Made by a program: the position numbers and the translations under genes. DNA of 30,512 bases from Caryophanales bacterium UBA2753 (GTDB taxonomy: Bacteria; Bacillota_I; Bacilli_A; RFN20; CAG-826), in the NCBI GenBank assembly GCA_002353275.1, contig DEJH01000035.1:1-30512 (forward strand). The letters run 5' to 3'. How positions within the stretch are numbered: position 1 is the first letter of the stretch; every line of letters begins with the position of its first letter. Positions 1-5,967 of this stretch are shown here, piece after piece. The notes under the pieces are model-generated. The model had not been told where the DNA came from and made no database searches. It saw only the letters and a program-made list of their open reading frames with translations.

Positions 1-52
1 TCTACTTTCGCTTGACTAGTTCACACATTGTATCAATCCTATTTAACTAAGT

Positions 53-129
53 TGGTGACCTGTATGGGATTCGAACCCATGAATGCCACCGTGAAAGGGT
101 GGTGAGTTAAGCCGCTTCTCCAACAGGCC
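53..129 (-). tRNA. tRNA-Glu (anticodon TTC)
   Basis: Reverse complement folds as a full cloverleaf: acceptor GGCCTGT pairs with ACAGGTC, discriminator A and an encoded CCA follow, and the anticodon arm CCACC-CTTTCAC-GGTGG gives anticodon TTC. The T-arm has the GGTTCGAATCC pattern. It lies 7 nt downstream of tRNA-Asn, so the two are probably cut from one transcript. Confidence 0.95.
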
Positions 130-136
130 AGTTATT

Positions 137-212
137 TGGCGCCTACCGAGGGACTCGAACCCACGACCGATCGGTTAACAGCCGATAGCTCTACCGACTG
201 AGCTAGGTAGGC
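137..212 (-). tRNA. tRNA-Asn (anticodon GTT)
   Basis: Acceptor GCCTACC pairs with GGTAGGC, followed by discriminator G and encoded CCA. The anticodon arm ATCGG-CTGTTAA-CCGAT gives GTT. The D-arm (TAGCTCAGTCGGTAGAGC) and T-arm (GGGTTCGAGTCCC) are canonical. It is the first gene of a two-tRNA unit with tRNA-Glu. Confidence 0.96.
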
Positions 213-243
213 ACCTAAGCGTTTGGTTAAAAACGCAAGAATG

Positions 244-273
244 ATAATACCATAGAGGATTTTATAAAATCAA
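244..273 (-). promoter_or_regulatory. putative promoter of the tRNA-Asn/tRNA-Glu pair
   Basis: On the minus strand TTGATT (273-268) and TATTAT (249-244) are 18 nt apart, about 30 nt upstream of tRNA-Asn. The match to sigma-A consensus is partial. The site abuts the 3' end of the acyl carrier protein gene. Confidence 0.45.
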
Positions 274-276
274 TCC

Positions 277-501
277 TTATTTCAATTTTGTTTCAATAAG
301 TTTTAAAACATCCCCTAAAGTAGAAACTTCGCCGATTTCATTTGAGTCAAATTCAATATGAAGTTGGTCCTCAATTTCTAACATAACTTCTACTAAATCA
401 AGTGAATCTAAACCGAGAGCAGTGAGTTTGTCTTCTTCTTTTAAGGAAGAAACATCCACTCTTTTTGATAGAATTTCCGAGACAACTTTTTTAATATCCA
501 T
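277..501 (-). CDS. acpP: acyl carrier protein
   Basis: A 74-residue acidic protein with the phosphopantetheine attachment site LGLDSLDLVEV; the modified serine is Ser33 in DSLD. Length and the helical acidic pattern (LEIEDQLHIEF) match bacterial acyl carrier protein, which carries acyl chains in fatty acid and phospholipid synthesis in the cytosol. The RBS GAGGT lies 9 nt before the ATG. It is separated from the tad-like operon upstream by a terminator (545-570), so it is probably transcribed on its own. No fatty-acid synthesis gene is adjacent. Confidence 0.95.
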   Translation of the reverse strand: MDIKKVVSEILSKRVDVSSLKEEDKLTALGLDSLDLVEVMLEIEDQLHIEFDSNEIGEVSTLGDVLKLIETKLK

Positions 502-544
502 GATTGATTACCTCGTTAAATATAATAATCCTATTTTTCTAATT

Positions 545-570
545 GAAAAAGAGGGTCTTTTAAACCCTCT
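545..570 (-). terminator. Rho-independent terminator of the tad-like operon
   Basis: Minus-strand hairpin AGAGGGT / ACCCTCT with a 7-nt loop, followed by a run of five T. It sits between the pilin-like gene and acpP and closes the operon that starts at 5228. Confidence 0.8.
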
Positions 571-614
571 CTTCTTCTTGGACTTTTGTGGCAAATCTTA
601 TTTTGTGTTTTTAA

Positions 615-821
615 TTAATAATGATATAAACCAGCTGGTGCAGCAGCGGCAGCTCCGGCACTAGTAGAAACTTGGCTTTCAGCAGTTTGAACTGTTTCAT
701 TATATTTGTTGTTAACTTTGTTTAAGCTATTGGTAAACACCATTCCCATGGTTGTTGCCACTGCTCCAAAGATAACTAAGACAAGAATAATGCCGAGTAA
801 TTGACCTTTGATTTCAGACAT
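615..821 (-). CDS. small pilin-like membrane protein, last gene of tad-like operon
   Basis: A 68-residue protein: a short polar N-terminus (MSEIKG), one hydrophobic helix at about residues 8-30, then a polar segment and an Ala-rich tail. The order Lys-Gly-Gln directly before the hydrophobic stretch resembles the class III (prepilin peptidase) signal of Flp and archaellin-type pilins, although the usual Glu at +5 is absent. The RBS (AAAGGAG, 6-7 nt before ATG) is among the strongest in the operon, as expected for a major structural subunit made in excess. It follows TadA, TadB and TadC homologues. Pilin assignment is inference from size, topology and context; a small membrane accessory protein is the alternative. 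Confidence 0.6.
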   Translation of the reverse strand: MSEIKGQLLGIILVLVIFGAVATTMGMVFTNSLNKVNNKYNETVQTAESQVSTSAGAAAAAPAGLYHY

Positions 822-835
822 CTTTTTTCTCCTTT

Positions 836-1177
836 CTATCCGTAATAACCCATAACCGTGTTACGTTTTGCCACAATCTTGATTTGGTTAGTGGATACTA
901 TTAACGGACTATACATTCGATATATAGTAAACTCCACCGCTTCTCCTGGACTTGGAGAAGAAGGAGTTATGCTATCAAAATAAACGTTATATTTATTTTC
1001 TAACAAAGTTAGGAAGTCATTATCTACTCTTTCATTTTTGGCGATCAAATAGCCAATAGTAATCGCGATATTATCAATAGATGAATATTGCGCTTGCAAG
1101 GAATATAAATCTCCTCCTAGTAAGACAAAAGGAACAACAAAGAACATCGATATGATCATAGATAAGTTATAAGACAT
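836..1177 (-). CDS. single-TM pseudopilin-like protein (TadE/minor pilin type)
   Basis: 113 residues when started at the ATG (1177) that lies 8 nt after GGAGG. A longer reading from a TTG at 1192 would start inside that RBS and is less likely. One N-terminal hydrophobic helix is followed by a globular extracytoplasmic region (about residues 30-113) rich in Tyr and Thr, ending in a beta-like segment with TNQIKIVAKRN. The architecture resembles TadE/TadG-type minor pseudopilins of Tad systems, but no signature is clear enough for a family call. It overlaps tadC by 11 nt and is followed 14 nt later by the pilin-like gene. Confidence 0.6.
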   Translation of the reverse strand: MSYNLSMIISMFFVVPFVLLGGDLYSLQAQYSSIDNIAITIGYLIAKNERVDNDFLTLLENKYNVYFDSITPSSPSPGEAVEFTIYRMYSPLIVSTNQIKIVAKRNTVMGYYG

Positions 1178-1838
1178 TGATATATCCTCCAATTAAAGAA
1201 ACGATACAAATTGATAATGTAATAGTGAGGAAACCCGCTCCGATAAGGGGGAATGAATTTAGTGAATCTAATGATTTTTTCTTTTCTTCAATTAGCGATT
1301 CAGAGTAGCTATTTTTAATATTTGAAAACAGGAACTCAAATTCCGTGAACTGATTTGTGGATTCACCACTATCAATCATCTGATAAATTGATAACATTAA
1401 TGATTCAATGACATGGCTATTAAATTTAGAGGCAAACGTAATGTAAGGACCGACTGATTTATCCATATCAATTTGAATAAGAAGTGAATTAATCACATCA
1501 TCCATATATGGAGAAGAATATGGGATTAACATCTTAAAAGAGTTATATACGTTATTCCCGTTAGAGATAAATGCTTCAAAATATGACATTAAAGAAATGA
1601 ATTCATTGATGTGTTCTCTTTCCATTTCTTTTTCTAATTTGGAATATCTGGAGAAATATAAATAGTCAAGTACAAGTCCTGCTATAGCAATACCAACTCC
1701 CGCTATAATTTCCTTAAAGAAGAAATATATGGTGAAACCACCGATAGCGAAAATCATCGGATTTATTAATAAAATAGCTACTTCTTTTTGATATGAGAGG
1801 CCTAATAAAGTTAAACGAGTTTTAAGAGATTTTTTCAT
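1167..1838 (-). CDS. TadC-like inner-membrane platform protein (T2SS F superfamily)
   Basis: A 223-residue protein with two N-terminal membrane helices (about 22-60), a central cytosolic helical region containing EREHINEFISLMSYFEAF, and a C-terminal membrane helix (about 200-222). This half-length GspF/TadC layout, coming right after a similar TadB-like gene, is typical of Tad loci, where two short F-type proteins replace the single long GspF. They form the membrane platform on which the ATPase drives pilus assembly. It overlaps the upstream gene by 17 nt, indicating translational coupling. Sequence similarity was judged by eye. Confidence 0.75.
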   Translation of the reverse strand: MKKSLKTRLTLLGLSYQKEVAILLINPMIFAIGGFTIYFFFKEIIAGVGIAIAGLVLDYLYFSRYSKLEKEMEREHINEFISLMSYFEAFISNGNNVYNSFKMLIPYSSPYMDDVINSLLIQIDMDKSVGPYITFASKFNSHVIESLMLSIYQMIDSGESTNQFTEFEFLFSNIKNSYSESLIEEKKKSLDSLNSFPLIGAGFLTITLSICIVSLIGGYINVL

Positions 1839-2538
1839 TTTTTCTTACTCCTTTAATTTTTAGTGATGTTCCTTTATAAATTAAGAGATAAATTGTGAAT
1901 AGTAAGAAAGCAAATAAAGCGCAAATCGCAATCAAAAATAAAGGTTGAGTTTGAATATTTAAATAGAACTCTTTAAGAGAAAATCTAAGAACCACCAGGA
2001 TTAATAGACATATTCCCCACATCGAAATTAATTCACCAACTTTTCGAGTAAATAAAGTTGAGGACTTAGAAATGTACTCTTCTTCGTGACGAATATCATC
2101 GAGCAGGAATTTAGACATCTCTAAAATGTCTCCTCCTTCTTCTTCCCAAAAATCAATTATTTGAAGGAATAATCGATAGCTATAAAAAGTGAAATAAGTT
2201 GATAAATAATTAATCTTTTCGTGATCGTTCATATTTTCTATTCCTTCAATCATTTCATTAAATTCAGAAGGCATACTTCCTAAAGTGCTCTCTAACGCTC
2301 CTTTAATCGATTTCTTGATACTTAAAGCGATTATAAAATTGTTAATGAAATGATAGTTCTCATGATATCTTTTGCTCTTTATCTCATATTGTTTAATTAA
2401 TGGATTAATCAAAACAATAGAGACAATGAGATAAACTGCAATAATCCCTAAAGAGACAAAGATATTAGATAAAGAAATGTAACTTATTACTCCACACACT
2501 AAAGAGAGAAGTAAAAATAATACAAATTTGCTATTCAT
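1822..2538 (-). CDS. TadB-like inner-membrane platform protein (T2SS F superfamily)
   Basis: 238 residues with a pair of membrane helices at the N-terminus (about 4-50), a cytosolic helical domain with the pattern SIKGALESTLGSMPSEFNEM and EEGGDILEMSKFLLDDIRHEEEY, then two further helices near 170-225. The Ser/Gly pattern followed by a helix-rich segment and LDDIR is typical of the T2SSF domain of TadB. It overlaps the TadA-like ATPase by 8 nt and TadC by 17 nt, so all three should be made together as the motor and platform of one machine. Confidence 0.78.
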   Translation of the reverse strand: MNSKFVLFLLLSLVCGVISYISLSNIFVSLGIIAVYLIVSIVLINPLIKQYEIKSKRYHENYHFINNFIIALSIKKSIKGALESTLGSMPSEFNEMIEGIENMNDHEKINYLSTYFTFYSYRLFLQIIDFWEEEGGDILEMSKFLLDDIRHEEEYISKSSTLFTRKVGELISMWGICLLILVVLRFSLKEFYLNIQTQPLFLIAICALFAFLLFTIYLLIYKGTSLKIKGVRKNEKIS

Positions 2539-3595
2539 ATTTTCTTCCTCCTAAAAATGCACGATTAAAATCGAGAGTACTTTCTTCAATTTCAAGTAAA
2601 GAAACCGCTTCTTTTGGTAATCTTTTATAACTCGTTTTGTCTTTTGTTTTTCGATATATCGAAGTGTATTTACCCGCACTATCGATATAAATTATTTCGG
2701 AGATATATCTTTTTATTTGATGATTTTTATACGCTTTCTTTAAGTAAAAATAGAAGTGAAAATGATAATAGATGTCAGTAAGGATTTCCTCATAGTCCAT
2801 CTTTTGTTCATTTCTTTGAATGAGTCTAGCCATTCTACTTGGCAAAGCTTGAGCATCTAAAGAGTGGATGGTTGTAATAATAGGAGCACCAGTCATTGCT
2901 GAATTTAATACATCAATCATTTCTTTTCCTCTAGCCTCCGCTAAAATGAGCCAATCTGGATTATTTCTTAAGGCATTTCTAATTAAAGAAGAAGCGGATG
3001 TGTTGTTATTTCTTTCATCAGCTTTCCAACAAGTTAAATCAATATCAGTGTTTTTTCTTATTTGATCAAGCTCCATAACATTATCAATCACGATTACTCT
3101 TTCATTTGTTGGCATTTTTCTTAACAAATATTTTTGAAATTCTGTCTTCCCACTTCCTGTAATTCCTCCAATTACAATAGATAGACGATTGCTCAATATG
3201 TAAGTAATTAGCTCAACGGTTAATGGGGAGAAAAAATCACTATCGTCTGTTATTTTTGGAGTGATAGAAGCAATACGAATTGAGAAAGTAATCGCATCTT
3301 CATCATCAATCTTTCCAATCGATTGATGCGTCGCATGAATTCGATATTTGCCAAAAGAAGAATCTAATATTGGGGAAGAATAACTAAATTGTTGTTCAGT
3401 TAAATTAGCGATTTGGCGAATAAAATCTTTGACCATTTGTGGATCAACTTTGATATCGCTTTTTTGCCGACCGCTGATATTAGAAACGTAATAAAAATCT
3501 TCACCATTATAAGAAATATCAGTCACATCTTTGTCTAACAAAAGAGATGATAAAAATGAGTTTTCAAAGTAATAAAGCAGTTTCTCTTTATCCAT
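2531..3595 (-). CDS. TadA/CpaF-type assembly ATPase (T2SS/T4P E superfamily)
   Basis: About 354 residues from the ATG at 3595, which follows GAAGG with good spacing; an upstream TTG at 3610 is less likely. It carries a Walker A loop GGITGSGKT (about residues 143-151), the Asp/Walker B segment LILAEARG (about 216-223) and the His box TTIHS (about 241-245) of secretion ATPases of the CpaF/TadA branch. An N-terminal domain (residues 1-120) replaces the usual longer TadA N-terminus. The hexameric ATPase powers polymerisation of pilins through the TadB/C platform. It overlaps both neighbours by 8 nt. Confidence 0.9.
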   Translation of the reverse strand: MDKEKLLYYFENSFLSSLLLDKDVTDISYNGEDFYYVSNISGRQKSDIKVDPQMVKDFIRQIANLTEQQFSYSSPILDSSFGKYRIHATHQSIGKIDDEDAITFSIRIASITPKITDDSDFFSPLTVELITYILSNRLSIVIGGITGSGKTEFQKYLLRKMPTNERVIVIDNVMELDQIRKNTDIDLTCWKADERNNNTSASSLIRNALRNNPDWLILAEARGKEMIDVLNSAMTGAPIITTIHSLDAQALPSRMARLIQRNEQKMDYEEILTDIYYHFHFYFYLKKAYKNHQIKRYISEIIYIDSAGKYTSIYRKTKDKTSYKRLPKEAVSLLEIEESTLDFNRAFLGGRKYE

Positions 3596-3995
3596 TATTT
3601 CTACCTTCAATTTCGTAATACATTGTACGGGAATAGTTATAATTAAAAATTAACTTACATTTTATAGATATTTCTACTGCGTCACATTCATTTGTAAGAC
3701 ACATCGAACCATCAGTTTTGTTATAGTAATAAAAATCTACTTCGTGATTATTTGTATATCTAGATAAAGAATAGTCATAATAAGTAATGAGAGTCTTTTC
3801 AAATTTATCTTTATCAAAATATTGATGATCATCACTAATGACAATTGAGGAATACATCGCTTCAATTGGAGTCGCCACTATCGCACGATTTAACCCTTGT
3901 ATTGAAAAGCTAATCATCGCCATTTGTGCTGTGAACATCATCATAATCGCAGTTAAAAATAAGATAATCACTCTCTTATTCCTCCCGAGATACAA
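3588..3995 (-). CDS. single-TM exported pseudopilin-like protein
   Basis: 135 residues: a basic start (MYLGRNKR), one hydrophobic segment at about 9-32, then an extracytoplasmic domain rich in Tyr and Asp containing two Cys (SMCLTNEC) that could form a disulfide. This matches the size and topology of TadE-type minor pilins but lacks a recognisable signature. It overlaps the preceding gene by 28 nt and the ATPase by 8 nt, so it is part of the same translationally coupled set. Confidence 0.6.
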   Translation of the reverse strand: MYLGRNKRVIILFLTAIMMMFTAQMAMISFSIQGLNRAIVATPIEAMYSSIVISDDHQYFDKDKFEKTLITYYDYSLSRYTNNHEVDFYYYNKTDGSMCLTNECDAVEISIKCKLIFNYNYSRTMYYEIEGRNNG

Positions 3996-4930
3996 ATGTC
4001 AGAATCATAGCAAAAGCCGATAGAATTACTATCGCTATAAAAGATGAGTGGGATATAGATTTCACTATGAGAAAATCCAGCGTCTTTAATAACGAGTTTG
4101 AACTCATTTTTCATGAATTCTTTTTCTTTATTGATTGGAATATAAAAATTATTCGTTTCGACAAAGTTTTCTATAGGAGTGTCGCTCATTTCGTGAGTAA
4201 CATTATTAACATACATCCCGCTATTGGTGCTAAATGAAATAGATTTGGATGATTGAGATATGAAAACTGGGACTTTTTTAAGCAAGGAGGCACCAATTAG
4301 CGGGAATAAATTTTGATAGTCAGTAATTTCTAAATATGCTTCGCTATATCTAAAAAAGTTACTGACACTATACTCAAAATGAACTTCACTTAAATCAATT
4401 TGACCTCCATTATTTTTAGTGAAATATTCATTTAAGTTAGTAAAGTCATATGATTCGCTATTGAAAAGTTTGTTACTAATCATTCCAAAGCAAACGTTAT
4501 CTATTGTTACTATTTCGTTTTTGTATAAATTTGAGTGAATTATTTGACTCTCATAATCTGGATATAGAGTAATATCTTTCTTCTCTTCTCCTTTATTTGG
4601 GTTTATAAATGAGAATTCTACTTTTAAGCCATAACTAGTGAGATAGTTAGCCATATCTATAGAAAAAGCTGCCGCTCTTCTTTTTTCGGTAATTCTTTGA
4701 TTTTGCTCAAATAGCAATTGATTATTAGTGGCCAAATATCCTTTGAGCGTAATTAAATAAGGATCAGTAGAAGCGACATCACGTATACTGAAATTCAATA
4801 TTCCAATATCTGCCAAATCATAAAAAACATCATTAAAATTAAATTTTGCGTCATGAGTAATCTTATCTCCTTGAATCGATAGAGATAGAACAGAAACAGC
4901 AGGTAAAGATAATAATTTAATGAATTTCAT
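3968..4930 (-). CDS. exported beta-rich protein of the tad-like operon, unknown function
   Basis: 320 residues. The N-terminus MKFIKLLSLPAVSVLSLSIQG looks like a signal peptide or membrane anchor without a lipobox Cys. The rest is rich in aromatic residues, Asn and Ser, and probably beta-structured (for example KVPVFISQSSKSISFS and EFKLVIKDAGFSHSEIYIP). A helical patch with KRRAAAFSIDMANYL may be an assembly contact. No known family is recognised. Its place between the first small gene and the pseudopilin suggests a surface or scaffold component, such as an adhesin or a functional substitute for TadG. It overlaps the upstream gene by 14 nt. Confidence 0.65.
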   Translation of the reverse strand: MKFIKLLSLPAVSVLSLSIQGDKITHDAKFNFNDVFYDLADIGILNFSIRDVASTDPYLITLKGYLATNNQLLFEQNQRITEKRRAAAFSIDMANYLTSYGLKVEFSFINPNKGEEKKDITLYPDYESQIIHSNLYKNEIVTIDNVCFGMISNKLFNSESYDFTNLNEYFTKNNGGQIDLSEVHFEYSVSNFFRYSEAYLEITDYQNLFPLIGASLLKKVPVFISQSSKSISFSTNSGMYVNNVTHEMSDTPIENFVETNNFYIPINKEKEFMKNEFKLVIKDAGFSHSEIYIPLIFYSDSNSIGFCYDSDICISGGIRE

Positions 4931-5228
4931 AAAAATACCTCAAGAAAGTCCACATTGCTTCTTTCTTTAATTTCTTAAACTGATAAGAGGAATATAAAGA
5001 TATCCACCAGTTTGGATAGTCTTCATAAAAGAACTCTTTATTGATTAATGTTTTATGAGTTGGAGAGAGGTAAGAATATGCTTTCTCTACATCTTCATAG
5101 TATTTTTGAAAAGGAGAAGAAGGATCATTATCTCCACTTGAGAGGTGAGTTAGAGACAAAAAATTAAGCGCCGCAAAATATTTATAGGCGATTTCTTTAA
5201 TCTTTTTTTCTTGATTAATTCTTGGCAT
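4917..5228 (-). CDS. small helical protein, first gene of the tad-like operon
   Basis: 103 residues, no signal peptide, mostly helical. The C-terminal half, with the pattern LSPTHKTLINKEFF...WWISLYSSYQFKKLKKEA, loosely resembles small sigma-like or ArpU-type helix-turn-helix proteins, where WW and YS-x-rLKK are recurrent. That similarity is weak and from memory of family patterns. A strong RBS (AAAGGAG) precedes the ATG. As the promoter-proximal gene it may regulate or chaperone the operon. It overlaps the next gene by 14 nt. Confidence 0.6.
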   Translation of the reverse strand: MPRINQEKKIKEIAYKYFAALNFLSLTHLSSGDNDPSSPFQKYYEDVEKAYSYLSPTHKTLINKEFFYEDYPNWWISLYSSYQFKKLKKEAMWTFLRYFYEIH

Positions 5229-5273
5229 AACTTCTCCTTTCTTGTTCGTTTTTTTACTGGGGCAAAATTTTTA

Positions 5274-5322
5274 CCCCCTCACTTTATATATAGTGGCGAT
5301 TTTGAAATTTTTTTGAAAAAAT
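5274..5322 (-). promoter_or_regulatory. 49-bp promoter-like cassette, copy 1 (tad-like operon)
   Basis: Nearly identical (one mismatch, G/T) to 5770-5818. Read on the minus strand it has A/T-tract DNA, then CGCC, then a TATATATAAA -10-like stretch, then GTGAGGGGG. It lies 46 nt upstream of the first tad-like gene. No good -35 hexamer is present, which suggests an activator or an alternative sigma factor. Promoter function is inferred from position and duplication. Confidence 0.6.
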
Positions 5323-5348
5323 CGTAAAAATTTTTTTCGGAAATTCTT

Positions 5349-5367
5349 TTATTAACATAGTTAATAA
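5349..5367. promoter_or_regulatory. dyad-symmetric operator candidate, copy 1
   Basis: TTATTAAC-ATA-GTTAATAA is a perfect 8-bp inverted repeat with a 3-bp centre, upstream of the promoter cassette of the tad-like operon. A near copy lies at 5865-5882 upstream of the other cassette. Same order, similar spacing and symmetry suggest a dimeric repressor or activator site. Confidence 0.5.
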
Positions 5368-5460
5368 CTTTTTTTGACTTTTTTCATAGACCTATGAGTT
5401 TTCCCTCAACTTTTAAGTAGAGACTTTGCTAAAACTGAGGGTTGGTGCTACAACGATATT

Positions 5461-5507
5461 GCTCATAGGGAACAGCCTCTGGTAGCATGCTTGGCTGTCC
5501 CTTTTTT
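5461..5507 (+). ncRNA. short antitoxin-like RNA, copy 1 (orphan)
   Basis: Promoter TTGCTA (5426-5431), 17-nt spacer, TACAAC (5449-5454). About 14 nt into the transcript comes a terminator hairpin, GGGAACAGCC (5468-5477) pairing with GGCTGTCCC (5493-5501) with one bulged A, followed by six T. The loop contains the self-complementary AGCATGCT. The predicted RNA is about 47 nt. It is a diverged tandem copy of 5597-5641. The ORF that should face it is missing: only a remnant similar to the toxin tail lies at about 5508-5530. Transcription is predicted, not shown. Confidence 0.6.
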
Positions 5508-5532
5508 GTTTAGTTGCATTTATAGCAACTAT
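5508..5532 (-). pseudogene. remnant of a second toxin-like ORF tail
   Basis: Minus-strand sequence GTTGCTATAAATGCAACTAA matches the last codons and stop region of the intact ORF at 5644-5709, but is one base shorter, has lost the frame, and has no start or RBS upstream. It occupies the same place relative to RNA copy 1 as the intact ORF does relative to RNA copy 2. Confidence 0.4.
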
Positions 5533-5558
5533 TATGAGGAGACAAAGTTCTAGGGGGA

Positions 5559-5570
5559 CCCTTGCTAAGA
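5559..5570. repeat. 12-nt inverted repeat arm (pairs with 5729-5740)
   Basis: CCCTTGCTAAGA here is exactly complementary to 5729-5740. In a minus-strand toxin transcript that reads through the antitoxin gene, the 3' arm could pair with the 5' arm that ends at the ribosome binding site, a fold-back arrangement. Here the arm also contains the -35 hexamer of RNA copy 2. Confidence 0.5.
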
Positions 5571-5596
5571 TTGAGGGTTGATGCTACAATGATAAT

Positions 5597-5641
5597 GTTC
5601 GTTGGGAACAGCCTATGTAGCATGCTCGGCTGCTCCTTTTT
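5597..5641 (+). ncRNA. short antitoxin-like RNA, copy 2
   Basis: Promoter TTGCTA (5562-5567), 17-nt spacer, TACAAT (5585-5590): a near-ideal sigma-A promoter. The terminator is GGGAACAGCC (5604-5613) against GGCTGCTCC (5628-5636) with one mismatch, then five T; the loop carries TAGCATGCT as in copy 1. The RNA would be about 45 nt and fully complementary to the 3' untranslated part of the convergent ORF at 5644-5709. Short convergent terminator RNAs of this kind are the antitoxins of par/Fst-like type I systems. Assignment is inference from architecture. Confidence 0.65.
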
Positions 5642-5643
5642 GT

Positions 5644-5709
5644 TTAGTTACGTTTTACCGCAACTAGAACAATGAACAATATCACCGCGAATACGATGAG
5701 TGTCTCCAC
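5644..5709 (-). CDS. 21-residue hydrophobic peptide, type I toxin-like
   Basis: GTG start 9 nt after an excellent RBS (AAAGGAGG). The peptide begins METLIVFAVIL and ends VLVAVKRN: one uninterrupted hydrophobic helix with a basic tail, then TAA. This is the form of small membrane toxins such as Ibs and Fst-like peptides. A promoter cassette lies about 60 nt upstream (5770-5818), and the convergent short RNA at 5597-5641 ends 2 nt from the stop. Codons such as GCG, CTC and CGT contrast with the AT-rich neighbours, which may mean transfer. It could instead be a harmless small membrane peptide; no family match is claimed. Confidence 0.6.
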   Translation of the reverse strand: METLIVFAVILFIVLVAVKRN

Positions 5710-5728
5710 TCTCGTACTCCTCCTTTCT

Positions 5729-5740
5729 TCTTAGCAAGGG
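5729..5740. repeat. 12-nt inverted repeat arm next to toxin-like RBS
   Basis: Reverse complement of 5559-5570. On the toxin-like transcript this arm ends within 4 nt of the AAAGGAGG RBS, so pairing with the distal arm could affect translation start. Confidence 0.5.
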
Positions 5741-5769
5741 AGCCATAAGACTATCCACAGCGTGAATTC

Positions 5770-5818
5770 CCCCCTCACTTTATATATAGGGGCGATTTTG
5801 AAATTTTTTTGAAAAAAT
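5770..5818 (-). promoter_or_regulatory. 49-bp promoter-like cassette, copy 2 (toxin-like ORF)
   Basis: 48 of 49 positions identical to 5274-5322 and in the same orientation. It places TATATATAAA followed by GTGAGGGGG about 60 nt upstream of the GTG start at 5709. Retention of the block while surrounding sequence has drifted argues for function or recent duplication. Confidence 0.6.
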
Positions 5819-5864
5819 GTGAAAAAAATTAAAAAAATCCACCAAAAATACTAATTAAAAATCT

Positions 5865-5882
5865 TTATTAACATAGTTAATA
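5865..5882. promoter_or_regulatory. dyad-symmetric operator candidate, copy 2
   Basis: TATTAAC-ATA-GTTAATA, the same dyad as at 5349-5367, on the upstream side of cassette copy 2 and about 85 nt before the guanylate kinase ATG, so it could act on either transcription unit. Confidence 0.45.
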
Positions 5883-5967
5883 CTTTTTTATTTGCTTCCA
5901 CACCCCTATTTAGCTCATATCCTTGTTTATGGTTGAAAGAGAAAAAAGAAATATATATATTATCAAT

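Noticed and set aside
5274..5818. Repeats at 5274-5818 as a CRISPR or insertion-sequence end
   Set aside because: There are only two copies, they contain promoter-like elements rather than spacers, and no transposase or Cas gene is near; tandem duplication of a regulatory/TA unit explains them better.
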